NCBI RefSeq assembly: GCF_900115555.1
Contig: NZ_FOWX01000031.1
Span: 1 to 64,000, forward strand
Direction of reading: 5' to 3'
From: Pseudomonas borbori
GTDB taxonomy: Bacteria; Pseudomonadota; Gammaproteobacteria; Pseudomonadales; Pseudomonadaceae
DNA: 64,000 nt
Shown here: piece after piece, positions 1 through 9,119 of the stretch
Numbering within the stretch: position 1 is the first letter of the stretch
Layout of the letters: every line of letters starts with the position of its first letter
Position numbers and translations under genes: made by a program
The notes under the pieces: generated by a model
Told to the model about the DNA's origin: nothing
Databases searched by the model: none
Seen by the model: the letters and a program-made list of their open reading frames with translations, nothing else

Positions 1-2
1 CG

Positions 3-329
3 CCCGAGATGATCGAGCAGGAACTGTGGGGCGTGTTATTGGGCTACAACCTGCTGCGCTATCAGATGGTGGAGATGAGCCGCCATTGCCCAGGTATTTA
101 CCCGTGCGAAATGAGCTTTACCGCGTGTACCTGGGCGATTTTAGGTTTTATCAACAGCGTTTCCGCGGACCGCTCCGGGAACATACCCAAGTACCTGGCC
201 GAGCTTCATGCTTCAGCCTTGCACTATGTCCTGCCGCATCGACGAGAAGAGCGTGTTTATCCCCGGGCGATCAGGCTCAAATCCTCGAAGTATCCGATCA
301 GAAAAAAAAATGCCAGTCAGCTTAACTGA
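3..329 (+). CDS. IS4-family transposase, C-terminal fragment (5' end outside window)
   Basis: The frame is open from the window edge and gives about 108 residues. It starts in a region typical of the end of the DDE catalytic domain: P-E-M-I-E-Q-E-L-W-G followed by L-L-G-Y-N-L-L-R. This is the segment after the catalytic glutamate in IS4 transposases. The tail is basic (K-Y-P-I-R-K-K-N-A-S-Q-L-N). The stop codon lies inside the terminal inverted repeat, so the gene runs to the very end of the element. The catalytic Asp residues cannot be checked here. Whether the full gene is intact is unknown. Confidence 0.75.
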   Translation, partial: PEMIEQELWGVLLGYNLLRYQMVEMSRHCPGIYPCEMSFTACTWAILGFINSVSADRSGNIPKYLAELHASALHYVLPHRREERVYPRAIRLKSSKYPIRKKNASQLN

Positions 330-335
330 CTGGCA
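302..335 (-). terminator. Rho-independent terminator of the rpsP-rplS operon, formed by the IS4 end
   Basis: On the minus strand, TGCCAGTCAG pairs with CTGACTGGCA across a 5-base loop (311-335) and is followed by nine T (310-302). This is a textbook intrinsic terminator placed 39 bases after the rplS stop. The whole structure lies inside the IS, partly in the transposase coding sequence. Confidence 0.8.
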
Positions 336-373
336 TTAGCCCGAAGGCTGCTTTTCTGTAAGGAAGCCGAGGC

Positions 374-724
374 TTAGCCCAGCTTTTCCTTGATACGTGC
401 TGCCTTACCGGACAGGTCACGCAGGTAGTACAGCTTGGCTTTGCGCACGTCACCGCGACGCTTGACGGCCAGGCTGTCGACCAGCGGGCTGTAGGTCTGG
501 AAAGTACGCTCGACGCCAACACCGTTGGAGATCTTGCGAACAGTGAAGGCACTGTTCAGACCACGGTTGCGCTTGGCGATTACCACGCCTTCGAATGCCT
601 GCAAACGCTGACGGTCGCCTTCCTTAACCTTCACCTGAACGACGATGGTGTCGCCCGGCGCGAAAGGAGGAATGACTTTGCTCATCTGCTCAGCTTCGAT
701 TTGCTGAATAATCTTGTTGGTCAT
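374..724 (-). CDS. rplS: 50S ribosomal protein L19
   Basis: This 116-residue protein matches L19 in length and sequence, with P-P-F-A-P-G-D-T near residue 20 and Q-A-F-E-G-V-V-I-A near residue 42. L19 sits at the interface of the 30S and 50S subunits. It is the last gene of the conserved leftward operon rpsP-rimM-trmD-rplS, 42 bases after trmD. Transcription probably ends at the hairpin and T-run at 302-335, which an IS end now provides. Confidence 0.98.
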   Translation of the reverse strand: MTNKIIQQIEAEQMSKVIPPFAPGDTIVVQVKVKEGDRQRLQAFEGVVIAKRNRGLNSAFTVRKISNGVGVERTFQTYSPLVDSLAVKRRGDVRKAKLYYLRDLSGKAARIKEKLG

Positions 725-766
725 GCTGCGCTCCTAAGACCAGCCGCCTGGCCGGTCATCGATACA

Positions 767-1519
767 TTAACTATCGTCCCGCTGGCGGATGTATTCCTCC
801 AGCAGCTTTTTCTCTTCTCCAGAAAGCGAGCGGCTATCCAGAAGATCGACACGGCGTTCCCAGGTCCGACCGAGGGACTGCTGCAAACGCCAGCGCCGGA
901 TGTGTTCGTGGTTGCCGCCGAGCAGCACCTCAGGAACACGTTTATCCGCATACACCTCCGGACGGGTGTAATGCGGGCAGTCGAGCAGGCCATCCGTAAA
1001 CGAATCCTCCTCGGCCGAACCAGCATGACCCAATGCACCAGGCAAAAGGCGCGTTACCGCATCGATCAGCACCATGGCCGGCAGCTCACCGCCAGACAGG
1101 ACGTAATCCCCGATCGACCATTCTTCATCGACATGCGCTTCAATGAAACGCTCATCGACGCCTTCGTAGCGCCCGGCAATGAGGATCAAAGCCTCCTCGT
1201 TCGCCAGTTCGCGCACGGCTGACTGCGTCAGCTGACGACCCTGCGGCGAAAGGTAGATCACCTTCGCTTTTACACCTGCGGCCTGCCTGGCATCGGCCAA
1301 GGCATCCTCAAGCGGCTTGATCTTCATCACCATGCCCGGACCGCCACCGAAAGGCCGATCATCGACTGTGTGATGACGGTCCGTGGTGTAGCTCCGCGGG
1401 TTCCAACAGGTCAATTGCAGCAAGCCCTGTTTCACCGCACGGCTGGTGATGCCGTAATCGCTGATTGCGGCAAACATTTCCGGGAACAGCGTAATGACTT
1501 CAACGCGCAGATTTGGCAT
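767..1519 (-). CDS. trmD: tRNA (guanine(37)-N1)-methyltransferase
   Basis: TrmD methylates N1 of G37 next to the anticodon, which prevents +1 frameshifting. The 250-residue protein shows the trefoil-knot SPOUT features: L-S-P-Q-G-R near residue 91, G-R-Y-E-G-V-D-E-R near 116 and the S-A-M-binding S-I-G-D-Y-V-L-S-G-G-E near 134. It starts at an ATG 5 bases after the rimM stop, so the two are tightly co-transcribed. Confidence 0.98.
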   Translation of the reverse strand: MPNLRVEVITLFPEMFAAISDYGITSRAVKQGLLQLTCWNPRSYTTDRHHTVDDRPFGGGPGMVMKIKPLEDALADARQAAGVKAKVIYLSPQGRQLTQSAVRELANEEALILIAGRYEGVDERFIEAHVDEEWSIGDYVLSGGELPAMVLIDAVTRLLPGALGHAGSAEEDSFTDGLLDCPHYTRPEVYADKRVPEVLLGGNHEHIRRWRLQQSLGRTWERRVDLLDSRSLSGEEKKLLEEYIRQRDDS

Positions 1520-1524
1520 CAGGC

Positions 1525-2061
1525 TTAGAAGTCCGCATCCCAGTCGACCCGCATCTCGCCAGCAGCAAGGTCAATCGACAACACGCATTGTTCCGTATAG
1601 GGCAACAGGCGTTCACGATCATCCAGGCTGTCGGTGCAGGGTTTGACCACAATCACATCGTTGGCGCCGGTCTCGAACAAATGGTCGATCTTGCCGAGCA
1701 ACTGCCCCGCCTGATCGATGACCTTGAGACCTTCCAACTGATACCAGTAGAACTCGCCTTCGCTCAGCTCAGGCAGCTGGCTGCGCGGCACACAAATCTC
1801 GAAACCGGCAAAGGTACGCGCTACCTCGCGATCATCGAGACCCTTGAGCCTTGCCACCAGGACCTTGCCTTGCAGGCGTCCACTGGCCACTTCGACTTGC
1901 TTTACCTCGTTGTCACGCCTGAGCGTCCAGCGAGGGTAATCGAGCACGTTGGTCAAAGGATCAGTAAAGGAAAACACCTTCACCTCGCCTTTTATGCCAT
2001 GCACCGAGACAATCTTGCCAAGGACCACTAAGTCCTCGGCGGGAGCTGGCGTCATGCTCAT
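1525..2061 (-). CDS. rimM: Ribosome maturation factor RimM
   Basis: RimM binds S19 and helps mature the head of the 30S subunit. The 178-residue protein has an N-terminal RimM beta-barrel (V-L-G-K-I-V-S-V-H-G-I-K-G-E near residue 13) and a C-terminal PRC-barrel with the E-F-Y-W-Y-Q-L-E-G motif near residue 103. It lies 8 bases after rpsP. An in-frame ATG two codons downstream of the chosen start is an equally possible start. Confidence 0.97.
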   Translation of the reverse strand: MSMTPAPAEDLVVLGKIVSVHGIKGEVKVFSFTDPLTNVLDYPRWTLRRDNEVKQVEVASGRLQGKVLVARLKGLDDREVARTFAGFEICVPRSQLPELSEGEFYWYQLEGLKVIDQAGQLLGKIDHLFETGANDVIVVKPCTDSLDDRERLLPYTEQCVLSIDLAAGEMRVDWDADF

Positions 2062-2069
2062 AAGGTTGC

Positions 2070-2321
2070 TTAGGCAGCAGCCTTGGCAGCTTCCTTGAGC
2101 AGCTGAGCAACACGCTCAGACGGCTGCGCACCCTGACCGAGCCAGTAAGTGGCACGCTCTTGGTCGACAGACAGCTTGACTTCGGCACCCGAAGCAACCG
2201 GGTTGAAGAAACCAATACGCTCAACGAAACGACCGTCGCGCGCATTGCGGCTGTTGGTCACGGTGAGGTGGTAGAACGGGCGCTTTTTGGAGCCGCCACG
2301 GGCAAGACGGATGGTTACCAT
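2070..2321 (-). CDS. rpsP: 30S ribosomal protein S16
   Basis: S16 binds 16S rRNA early in 30S assembly. From the ATG at 2321 the protein is 83 residues, the normal S16 length, beginning M-V-T-I-R-L-A-R-G-G-S-K-K-R-P-F-Y. The frame extends further upstream, but the AGGAAAGAAG ribosome-binding site just before 2321 fixes this start. It is the first gene of its operon, downstream of the promoter at 2396-2423. Confidence 0.98.
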   Translation of the reverse strand: MVTIRLARGGSKKRPFYHLTVTNSRNARDGRFVERIGFFNPVASGAEVKLSVDQERATYWLGQGAQPSERVAQLLKEAAKAAA

Positions 2322-2395
2322 TGAACTTCTTTCCTGTAGTCGGTGCTGCAAACTAAAAAATGCAAGCATAGGGCACTAGGCCCGAAAGGCCGCAT

Positions 2396-2423
2396 ATTCT
2401 AAGGATTATCACTACTTTTGCAA
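2396..2423 (-). promoter_or_regulatory. Predicted sigma-70 promoter of the rpsP operon
   Basis: The minus strand reads TTGCAA (-35, 2418-2423), a 16-base spacer, then TAGAAT (-10, 2396-2401). Downstream in the leader is a small GGCC hairpin at 2379-2391. Predicted from sequence only. Confidence 0.5.
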
Positions 2424-2424
2424 A

Positions 2425-2450
2425 GCCTTTTTCCGAGAACCGAAAAAGGC
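2425..2450 (-). terminator. Hairpin downstream of ffh, probable terminator
   Basis: GCCTTTTTC and GAAAAAGGC form a perfect 9-bp stem with an 8-base loop. On the minus strand it is followed by TTTGCAAAAG, a weak U tract. It lies 67 bases past the ffh stop and just upstream of the rpsP promoter, where a terminator is expected. Confidence 0.5.
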
Positions 2451-2516
2451 ACGGCAAACCGCAAGCCTCAGACCACAAGCGGCAAGCTCACAGCCTCTCA
2501 GGCTTGCTATTCACGC
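2451..2516. repeat. Degenerate CAAGC-type extragenic repeat
   Basis: Short units such as CGCAAGC, CACAAGC and GGCAAGC recur here. Similar clusters follow the L,D-transpeptidase gene (10248-10271) and precede ndk (41630-41660). Tandem CAAGC-rich spacers of this type are common between pseudomonad genes. No coding signal is seen. Confidence 0.5.
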
Positions 2517-3890
2517 TTACATCTTCGGCATGCCGCCCGGCAGCATACCGCCCATGCCGCGCATCATCTTGGCCATGCCGCCCTTGGCGGTGAATTTCTT
2601 CATCATCTTCTGCATCTGCTTGTGCTGCTTGATCAGGCGGCCGATGTCCTGCACCTGAGTCCCTGAGCCCATGGCGATACGGCGCTTACGCGAACCGCTG
2701 ATGATCTCGGGATCGCGGCGCTCGCCCGGGGTCATCGAGTTGATGATGGCCTCCATCTGCTTGAACTGCTTTTCAGCTGCACCCTGAGCGTTGCCCATCT
2801 GCGCCAGGTTGACCCCACCCATCTGCGGCAGCTTGTCCATCAGACCGCCAAGACCGCCCATGTTCTTCATCTGCTGCAACTGGTCGCGAAAGTCTTCCAG
2901 GTCGAAGCCCTTGCCCTTCTTCAGCTTCTTGCTCAGCTTGTCGGCTTTCTCGCGATCGAGGGTCTGCTCGGCCTGCTCGATCAGGCTGAGCACATCGCCC
3001 ATGCCGAGAATGCGCGAGGCGATCCGCTCCGGGTGGAAAGGCTCCAGCGCGTCGCTCTTCTCGCCCATGCCGATGAACTTGATCGGCTTGCCAGTGACAT
3101 GCCGCACCGACAAGGCCGCACCGCCACGCGCATCGCCATCGACCTTGGTCAGCACCACGCCGGTCAGCGGCAGCGCATCGCCGAAGGCCTTGGCGGTGTT
3201 CGCCGCATCCTGGCCGGTCATCGCATCGACCACGAACAGGGTCTCGACCGGCTTGATCGCGGCATGCAGCGCCTGGATCTCCGCCATCATTTCGGCATCA
3301 ATGGCCAGACGACCGGCGGTATCGACGATCACCACATCAATGAACTTGAGCTTGGCCTCCCTGATCGCCGCCTCGGCGATCGCCACCGGCTTCTGGCTGA
3401 TATCGGACGGGAAGAAGGTCACGCCGATATCGCCAGCCAGGGTTTCCAGCTGCTTGATCGCCGCCGGCCGGTAGACGTCGGCCGACACCACCAGCACGGT
3501 CTTCTTCTTGCGCTCCTTGAGGAAGCGCGCCAGCTTGCCGACCGTGGTGGTTTTACCCGCGCCCTGCAAACCCGCCATCAACACCACGGCCGGCGGCGTG
3601 ACATTCAGCACCAGGTCTTCGTTGGCCGCCCCCATCAGCTCTTCCAGCTCGGCGCGCACGACCTTCACGAAGGCCTGGCCCGGCGTCAGGCTTTTCGACA
3701 CCTCGGTACCGACCGCACGCTCCTTGACCTTGTTGACGAAGTCCTTGACCACCGGCAACGCGACGTCGGCCTCGAGCAACGCCATGCGCACTTCGCGCAG
3801 GGTGTCCTTGATATTGTCTTCGGTCAGCCTGGCCTTGCCAGTGACATTGCGCAGCGTCTGCGAGAGGCGGTCGGTAAGATTTTCGAACAT
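2517..3890 (-). CDS. ffh: Signal recognition particle GTPase Ffh
   Basis: Ffh is the SRP protein that binds 4.5S RNA and signal sequences and delivers ribosomes to FtsY. The 457-residue protein has the N and G domains (P-loop G-L-Q-G-A-G-K-T-T-T near residue 107, D-T-A-G-R near 191, T-K-V-D-G-D near 247). The methionine-rich M domain ends in repeated G-G-M / M-P-K-M. It is divergent from the ypjD-like gene, with 157 bases between them. Confidence 0.98.
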   Translation of the reverse strand: MFENLTDRLSQTLRNVTGKARLTEDNIKDTLREVRMALLEADVALPVVKDFVNKVKERAVGTEVSKSLTPGQAFVKVVRAELEELMGAANEDLVLNVTPPAVVLMAGLQGAGKTTTVGKLARFLKERKKKTVLVVSADVYRPAAIKQLETLAGDIGVTFFPSDISQKPVAIAEAAIREAKLKFIDVVIVDTAGRLAIDAEMMAEIQALHAAIKPVETLFVVDAMTGQDAANTAKAFGDALPLTGVVLTKVDGDARGGAALSVRHVTGKPIKFIGMGEKSDALEPFHPERIASRILGMGDVLSLIEQAEQTLDREKADKLSKKLKKGKGFDLEDFRDQLQQMKNMGGLGGLMDKLPQMGGVNLAQMGNAQGAAEKQFKQMEAIINSMTPGERRDPEIISGSRKRRIAMGSGTQVQDIGRLIKQHKQMQKMMKKFTAKGGMAKMMRGMGGMLPGGMPKM

Positions 3891-4047
3891 GCACGTTCCT
3901 TTCGGGCCCTATCGAGCCGAGGGTGGGCTTGCAACAGACCGGCGATTATATCGAAGACTCCACGCCACCGACACTGTCAGCGGTCTTTCGTAGAACGCTC
4001 GTTGTATGCCACACTCAGCGCCTTTCGGGCTTGCCTAACAAGGATTT

Positions 4048-4848
4048 ATGCACCCTCTGCTTCCCAGTCTCGCAGCTGCCAGCCTTTATGCCGGCGCCAC
4101 CCTCTATCAAGGCCTGCGCCTCAGCCAGCGCAGCGCGCCTGACAAACGCCTGCTGGCGTCACTCGGCGTGCTCGCCCTGCTGTTCCATGGCGCCAGCCTG
4201 TTCTTGCAGATGAGCCAGGCATCCGGCCTGTCGCTCGACTTCTTCAATGCCGCCAGCCTGATCGCCTATGCCGTGATCGCACTGACCCTGCTCGCCTGCA
4301 TGCGCATCCCGGTGGAAAACCTGCTGCTGCTGCTATTTCCACTGGGCTGCCTGACGGTATTGTTGGCGCAGTTCATGCCGACCGGCACCCTGCAGTCGAT
4401 CGACGAAGCACCGGGCATCCTCGCTCACATCCTGCTGTCGATCATGGCCTACGGCATGCTGACCATCGCCGTATTCCAGGCGCTACTGCTGTTGCTGCAG
4501 GACCATCAGCTCAAGAACAAGCACCCGTCCGGACTGATCAAGAACTTCCCGCCTCTGCAAACCATGGAAAGCCTGCTGTTCGGCTTCCTCTGGGCCGGCT
4601 GGGTGCTGCTGTCACTGTCGCTGCTGTCGGGCGCGATCTTCATCGACAACCTGTTTGCCCAACACCTGGTGCATAAAACCATCCTTTCCTGTTTTGCCTG
4701 GATCGTCTTCGCCGTACTGCTCTGGGGTCGACACCAGCTCGGCTGGCGCGGGCACAAGGCGATCCGCTGGACCCTGGTCGGCTTCTGTTTGCTGATGCTG
4801 GCCTACTTCGGCAGCAAGCTGGTTCGCGAATTCATTCTGCATATCTAG
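4048..4848 (+). CDS. YpjD/CcsA-type inner-membrane protein (cytochrome c assembly family)
   Basis: This 266-residue protein is almost wholly membrane-embedded, with about eight predicted hydrophobic helices. It resembles the YpjD/HemX branch of the CcsA-CcmC family, whose members handle heme or help cytochrome c assembly. The gene lies between ffh and a CNNM transporter gene, and the pair is probably one rightward unit (9 bases apart). The heme function is a family inference; the residues involved were not checked. Confidence 0.85.
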   Translation: MHPLLPSLAAASLYAGATLYQGLRLSQRSAPDKRLLASLGVLALLFHGASLFLQMSQASGLSLDFFNAASLIAYAVIALTLLACMRIPVENLLLLLFPLGCLTVLLAQFMPTGTLQSIDEAPGILAHILLSIMAYGMLTIAVFQALLLLLQDHQLKNKHPSGLIKNFPPLQTMESLLFGFLWAGWVLLSLSLLSGAIFIDNLFAQHLVHKTILSCFAWIVFAVLLWGRHQLGWRGHKAIRWTLVGFCLLMLAYFGSKLVREFILHI

Positions 4849-4857
4849 GCCATTTCC

Positions 4858-6144
<1,287 letters not shown>

Positions 6145-6159
6145 TCTCACGGCAACATT

Positions 6160-6260
6160 GAAATACCGGTTAAATGCCAGCCCAGGGCGGGAGGGGCCGG
6201 GCGGCGTTCCGCTTTAGCCGCGATATGGCCCCTGTCACCGGCGACCGCGCCAGCACAGCC
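6160..6260. repeat. Extragenic GGGAGGGGC...CTTTAGCCGCGA-type repeat
   Basis: The spacer between the convergent CNNM and purT genes carries a GGGAGGGGC block and a CTTTAGCCGCGA block. The same building blocks appear in a cleaner inverted form at 16825-16896. Confidence 0.45.
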
Positions 6261-6288
6261 AGCCACCAGACATAGGCGCGCCGAGGGC

Positions 6289-7470
6289 TCAAAATTCGAC
6301 GCTAACCGCCTGCGCCGCGCGAGCGGCCTTGGCCCGCGCCGCCGGCAGCGACTCATCGCGCGCCAGAGCCACCCCCATGCGCCGCTGACCACTGACTTCC
6401 GGCTTACCGAACAAACGCAACGCCGTGTCCGGCTCGGCCAGCGCCGCACCGAGATTGGCGAAACCGACCTGCCGCGAATCACCCTGCACCAGCAGCACCG
6501 CCGAAGCGCAGGGGCCGAGCTGACGAATACGCGGAATCGGCAGGCCGAGAATGGCCCGCACATGCAGGGCGAACTCGGACAGATCCTGGGAAATCAGGGT
6601 GACCAGGCCGGTGTCGTGGGGCCGCGGCGAGACCTCGCAGAACCAGACCCGATCGCCCTTGACGAACAACTCGACGCCAAACAGACCGCGACCGCCCAGA
6701 GAGTCCGTGACGGCCTGGGCAATGCGCTCGGCCTCTGCCCGGGCCTTCGCACTCATCGGCTGCGGTTGCCAGGATTCCTGGTAGTCGCCCTTGACCTGAC
6801 GATGGCCGACCGGCGCACAGAAGCTGGTGCCGCCGGCATGCCGCACCGTCAGCAGGGTAATTTCGTAGTCGAAATCGACAAAACCCTCGACGATGACCCG
6901 CCCCTTGCCGGCGCGACCACCCGCCTGGGCATACTCCCAGGCCGCCGGCAGCTCATCGATGGCTTTCAGCAGCGACTGGCCCTTGCCCGAGGAACTCATG
7001 ATCGGCTTGATCAGACAGGGAAAGCCGATCTGCTGCACCGCCGCCCGGCACGCCTCCAGTGTGTCGGCGAACTGGTAGGGTGAGGTCGGTAAACCCAGCT
7101 CTTCGGCCGCCAGGCGGCGAATGCCCTCGCGGTTCATGGTCAACTGCGCGGCACGCGCGCTGGGGATCACGGTGAAACCCTCGCCCTCCAGCTCGACCAG
7201 CGTCGCGGTGGCGATCGCCTCGATCTCGGGCACGATGTAATGCGGCTGCTCCAACTCGATCACTGCACGCAAGGCCGCACCATCAAGCATATCGAGCACA
7301 TGGCTGCGGTGCGCCACCTGCATGGCCGGGGCATTGGCGTAGCGATCCACGGCGATCACCTCGACGCCAAGGCGCTGCAGTTCGATCACTACTTCCTTGC
7401 CCAGCTCACCAGAGCCGCAAAGCAAGACGCGGGTCGCACTCGGCGACAATGGGGTACCGATACGGGGCAT
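6289..7470 (-). CDS. purT: Formate-dependent phosphoribosylglycinamide formyltransferase
   Basis: PurT makes formyl-GAR from GAR, formate and ATP, the folate-independent third step of purine synthesis. From the ATG at 7470 the protein is 393 residues, beginning M-P-R-I-G-T-P-L-S. It has the ATP-grasp pattern: L-L-C-G-S-G-E-L-G-K-E near residue 15, P-I-M-S-S-S-G-K-G near 155 and V-E-L-F-V near 268. The frame stays open upstream through a GGGGAAT repeat, but nothing there resembles PurT. Confidence 0.97.
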   Translation of the reverse strand: MPRIGTPLSPSATRVLLCGSGELGKEVVIELQRLGVEVIAVDRYANAPAMQVAHRSHVLDMLDGAALRAVIELEQPHYIVPEIEAIATATLVELEGEGFTVIPSARAAQLTMNREGIRRLAAEELGLPTSPYQFADTLEACRAAVQQIGFPCLIKPIMSSSGKGQSLLKAIDELPAAWEYAQAGGRAGKGRVIVEGFVDFDYEITLLTVRHAGGTSFCAPVGHRQVKGDYQESWQPQPMSAKARAEAERIAQAVTDSLGGRGLFGVELFVKGDRVWFCEVSPRPHDTGLVTLISQDLSEFALHVRAILGLPIPRIRQLGPCASAVLLVQGDSRQVGFANLGAALAEPDTALRLFGKPEVSGQRRMGVALARDESLPAARAKAARAAQAVSVEF

Positions 7471-7485
7471 AACAGGTCCTCGAGT

Positions 7486-7575
7486 TAGCGGGGATAGGGG
7501 GATGGGGAATGGGGAATGGGGAATGGGGTCGTGCCCCGCCAGCGGGGCCGGCACAACCTCATTCCCCATGCCTCT
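7486..7575. repeat. GGGGAAT short tandem repeat with a nearby inverted copy
   Basis: Three perfect GGGGAAT units lie at 7504-7524 and a reversed ATTCCCCAT at 7561-7569, with CCCCGCcagCGGGG between them. It sits just upstream of purT and can fold on itself. Confidence 0.6.
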
Positions 7576-7594
7576 CAAGTCCCGCCGAACCGCC

Positions 7595-7783
7595 CTATAG
7601 CAACACACCCTTGGCCTGCGCCCGCGCATGACAGAGCAGTAGCACCTGGCGGCGCTCGGCATTGTCCATGCGCCCCCAGCGGGTGATTTCGGCAACGTTA
7701 CGCTGGCAACCGATGCAGATGTCGTCATCGTCCAGCGCACAGACCTGCACACAGGGCGAGGCAACGGGGCGTTCTTGCTGCAT
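7595..7783 (-). CDS. DUF1289 family small cysteine-rich protein
   Basis: The 62-residue protein has the DUF1289 cysteine pattern S-P-C-V-Q-V-C and I-C-I-G-C-Q-R, then W-G-R-M. The Cys arrangement suggests metal binding, but no function is established. Its ATG shares one base with the stop of the gamma-carbonic anhydrase gene, so the two are translationally coupled. Confidence 0.88.
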   Translation of the reverse strand: MQQERPVASPCVQVCALDDDDICIGCQRNVAEITRWGRMDNAERRQVLLLCHARAQAKGVLL

Positions 7784-8307
7784 CAGTCGTCCTGCTCGGC
7801 CAGGTCGCGAGCATATCGCTGGGCGTTATGCACATAGTGCGCAGCGCTGGCCTCGAGCATGTTCTTCTGCGCCTCGCTCAGCTCGCGCACCACCTTGCCG
7901 GGCGAACCGACCACCAGCGAGCCGTCGGGAATTTCCTTGCCTTCGCCGATCAAGGTGTTGGCGCCGATGATGCAGTACTTGCCGATTTTCGCGCCATTGA
8001 GTACCACCGCATTGATGCCGATCAGGCTGTAATCGCCGACCGTGCAGCCATGCAGCATGGCGTTATGACCGATGGTCACGCCCTTGCCGACCGTCAGCGG
8101 CGAGCCCATGTCGGTGTGCATCACGGTGCCGTCCTGCACGTTGCTCTGCTCGCCGATGTGGATCAGCTCGTTGTCGCCACGCAACACCGCACCGAACCAG
8201 ACGCTCGCGCCCTGCTCCAGCTTGACCTTGCCGACCAGCGTGGCATTCGGCGCCACCCAGCTCTCGGGATGGGCGTCGACGCTGGATTGCCCCAGGCGGT
8301 ATTTCAT
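7783..8307 (-). CDS. Gamma-carbonic anhydrase family protein (YrdA/PaaY-like hexapeptide repeat)
   Basis: From the ATG at 8307 the protein is 174 residues, the normal length for this family. It is built of left-handed beta-helix hexapeptides (for example A-N-T-L-I-G). The family zinc histidines are visible in H-T-D-M-G-S-P and I-G-H-N-A-M-L-H-G. Some members are carbonic anhydrases or thioesterases; which activity applies here is unknown. It lies 42 bases from the CoA-Nudix gene and overlaps DUF1289 by one base, suggesting one leftward operon. Confidence 0.9.
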   Translation of the reverse strand: MKYRLGQSSVDAHPESWVAPNATLVGKVKLEQGASVWFGAVLRGDNELIHIGEQSNVQDGTVMHTDMGSPLTVGKGVTIGHNAMLHGCTVGDYSLIGINAVVLNGAKIGKYCIIGANTLIGEGKEIPDGSLVVGSPGKVVRELSEAQKNMLEASAAHYVHNAQRYARDLAEQDD

Positions 8308-8349
8308 TGCTTGATCCTCGTCTCGCGATTGATCTGCGCATTCACACAA

Positions 8350-8952
8350 TTAGCGCAGCGTGATGAAATGCTCGGGTGGCCGGTGCAGCTCGATGCCAGC
8401 CTCATAGAGCAGGTTGACCAACTCCACCAGCATGATCGCAGTAAGCCCCCAGATTTTGTATTCGCCATAACGGTAACTCGGCACGTACCAGCTCTGCCCA
8501 AGGTAGTCGATACGATGGGTCATCTCGCGCGGATCGTTGCGAAAGAACTCCAGAGGCACCGAGAACACCGAGGCGATTTCGTCATCGTTGGCCAGGTACT
8601 CGACGTAATCCGGCACCAGCCCGACATAGGGCGTGACCTGAATACCGTGACGCGACACCAGGGTACTGAGCGGCCCGACCACCTCGACCAGCCCCGGCGC
8701 CAGGCCGATTTCCTCTTCGGCCTCACGCAGTGCGGTACGAATCAGATCGACATCTTCCGGATCCCGTCGGCCACCAGGGAACGCCACCTCGCCGCCGTGC
8801 GTGGACAGCCCACTGGCGCGCAGGGTCAAGATCACTTCCGGCTCGTCGCTACGGGTGAGCGGAACCAATACCGCCGCTTCGGGGAAGCTGCGGTCGGTCT
8901 CCAGAAGACGCGGGCTGTAGCCGCGCACGCGTTGGAGCAATTCGTCCAGCAT
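8350..8952 (-). CDS. CoA pyrophosphatase-type Nudix hydrolase (NudL/YeaB-like)
   Basis: The 200-residue protein has a Nudix box of the CoA diphosphatase subtype: A-F-P-G-G-R-R near residue 58 followed by T-A-L-R-E-A-E-E-E-I-G-L near residue 71. The preceding L-T-L-R-A-S-G-L-S-T-H-G-G-E segment also fits the UPF0035/NudL signature. Enzymes of this type cleave CoA to 4'-phosphopantetheine and 3',5'-ADP. It is divergent from the next Nudix gene. Confidence 0.88.
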   Translation of the reverse strand: MLDELLQRVRGYSPRLLETDRSFPEAAVLVPLTRSDEPEVILTLRASGLSTHGGEVAFPGGRRDPEDVDLIRTALREAEEEIGLAPGLVEVVGPLSTLVSRHGIQVTPYVGLVPDYVEYLANDDEIASVFSVPLEFFRNDPREMTHRIDYLGQSWYVPSYRYGEYKIWGLTAIMLVELVNLLYEAGIELHRPPEHFITLR

Positions 8953-9119
8953 GGAGATTCTCAGCCTTTATTCTTGTTTCGATGATTGCATGAAAGTCGC
9001 CCCCAGCCCAAGCACTGCAACGCTTGCAACGATCATTCGGGATGTCGATGCGGCGCCTGACCGTGCTTGCCGTCCCCTCCATCGCGCGCCAAGATATGGG
9101 GGAGCCAAGAGGATTCGCC

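Larger units (their letters stand above)
1..338 (+). mobile_element. Right end of an IS4-family insertion sequence (left part outside window)
   Basis: The partial transposase frame runs into a terminal sequence whose outward reading begins TAATGCCAGTCAGTTAAG. From memory this closely resembles the IS4 terminal inverted repeat (TAATGCCGATCAGTTAAG). The element therefore probably ends at 338, 36 bases from the rplS stop codon. The left end and any target duplication lie outside the window. Family assignment rests on the protein C-terminus and the terminus resemblance. Confidence 0.75.

Noticed and set aside
7486..7575. A CRISPR-like short repeat array
   Set aside because: The 7-base units are contiguous with no spacers and no cas genes are present; no CRISPR array was seen anywhere in the window.
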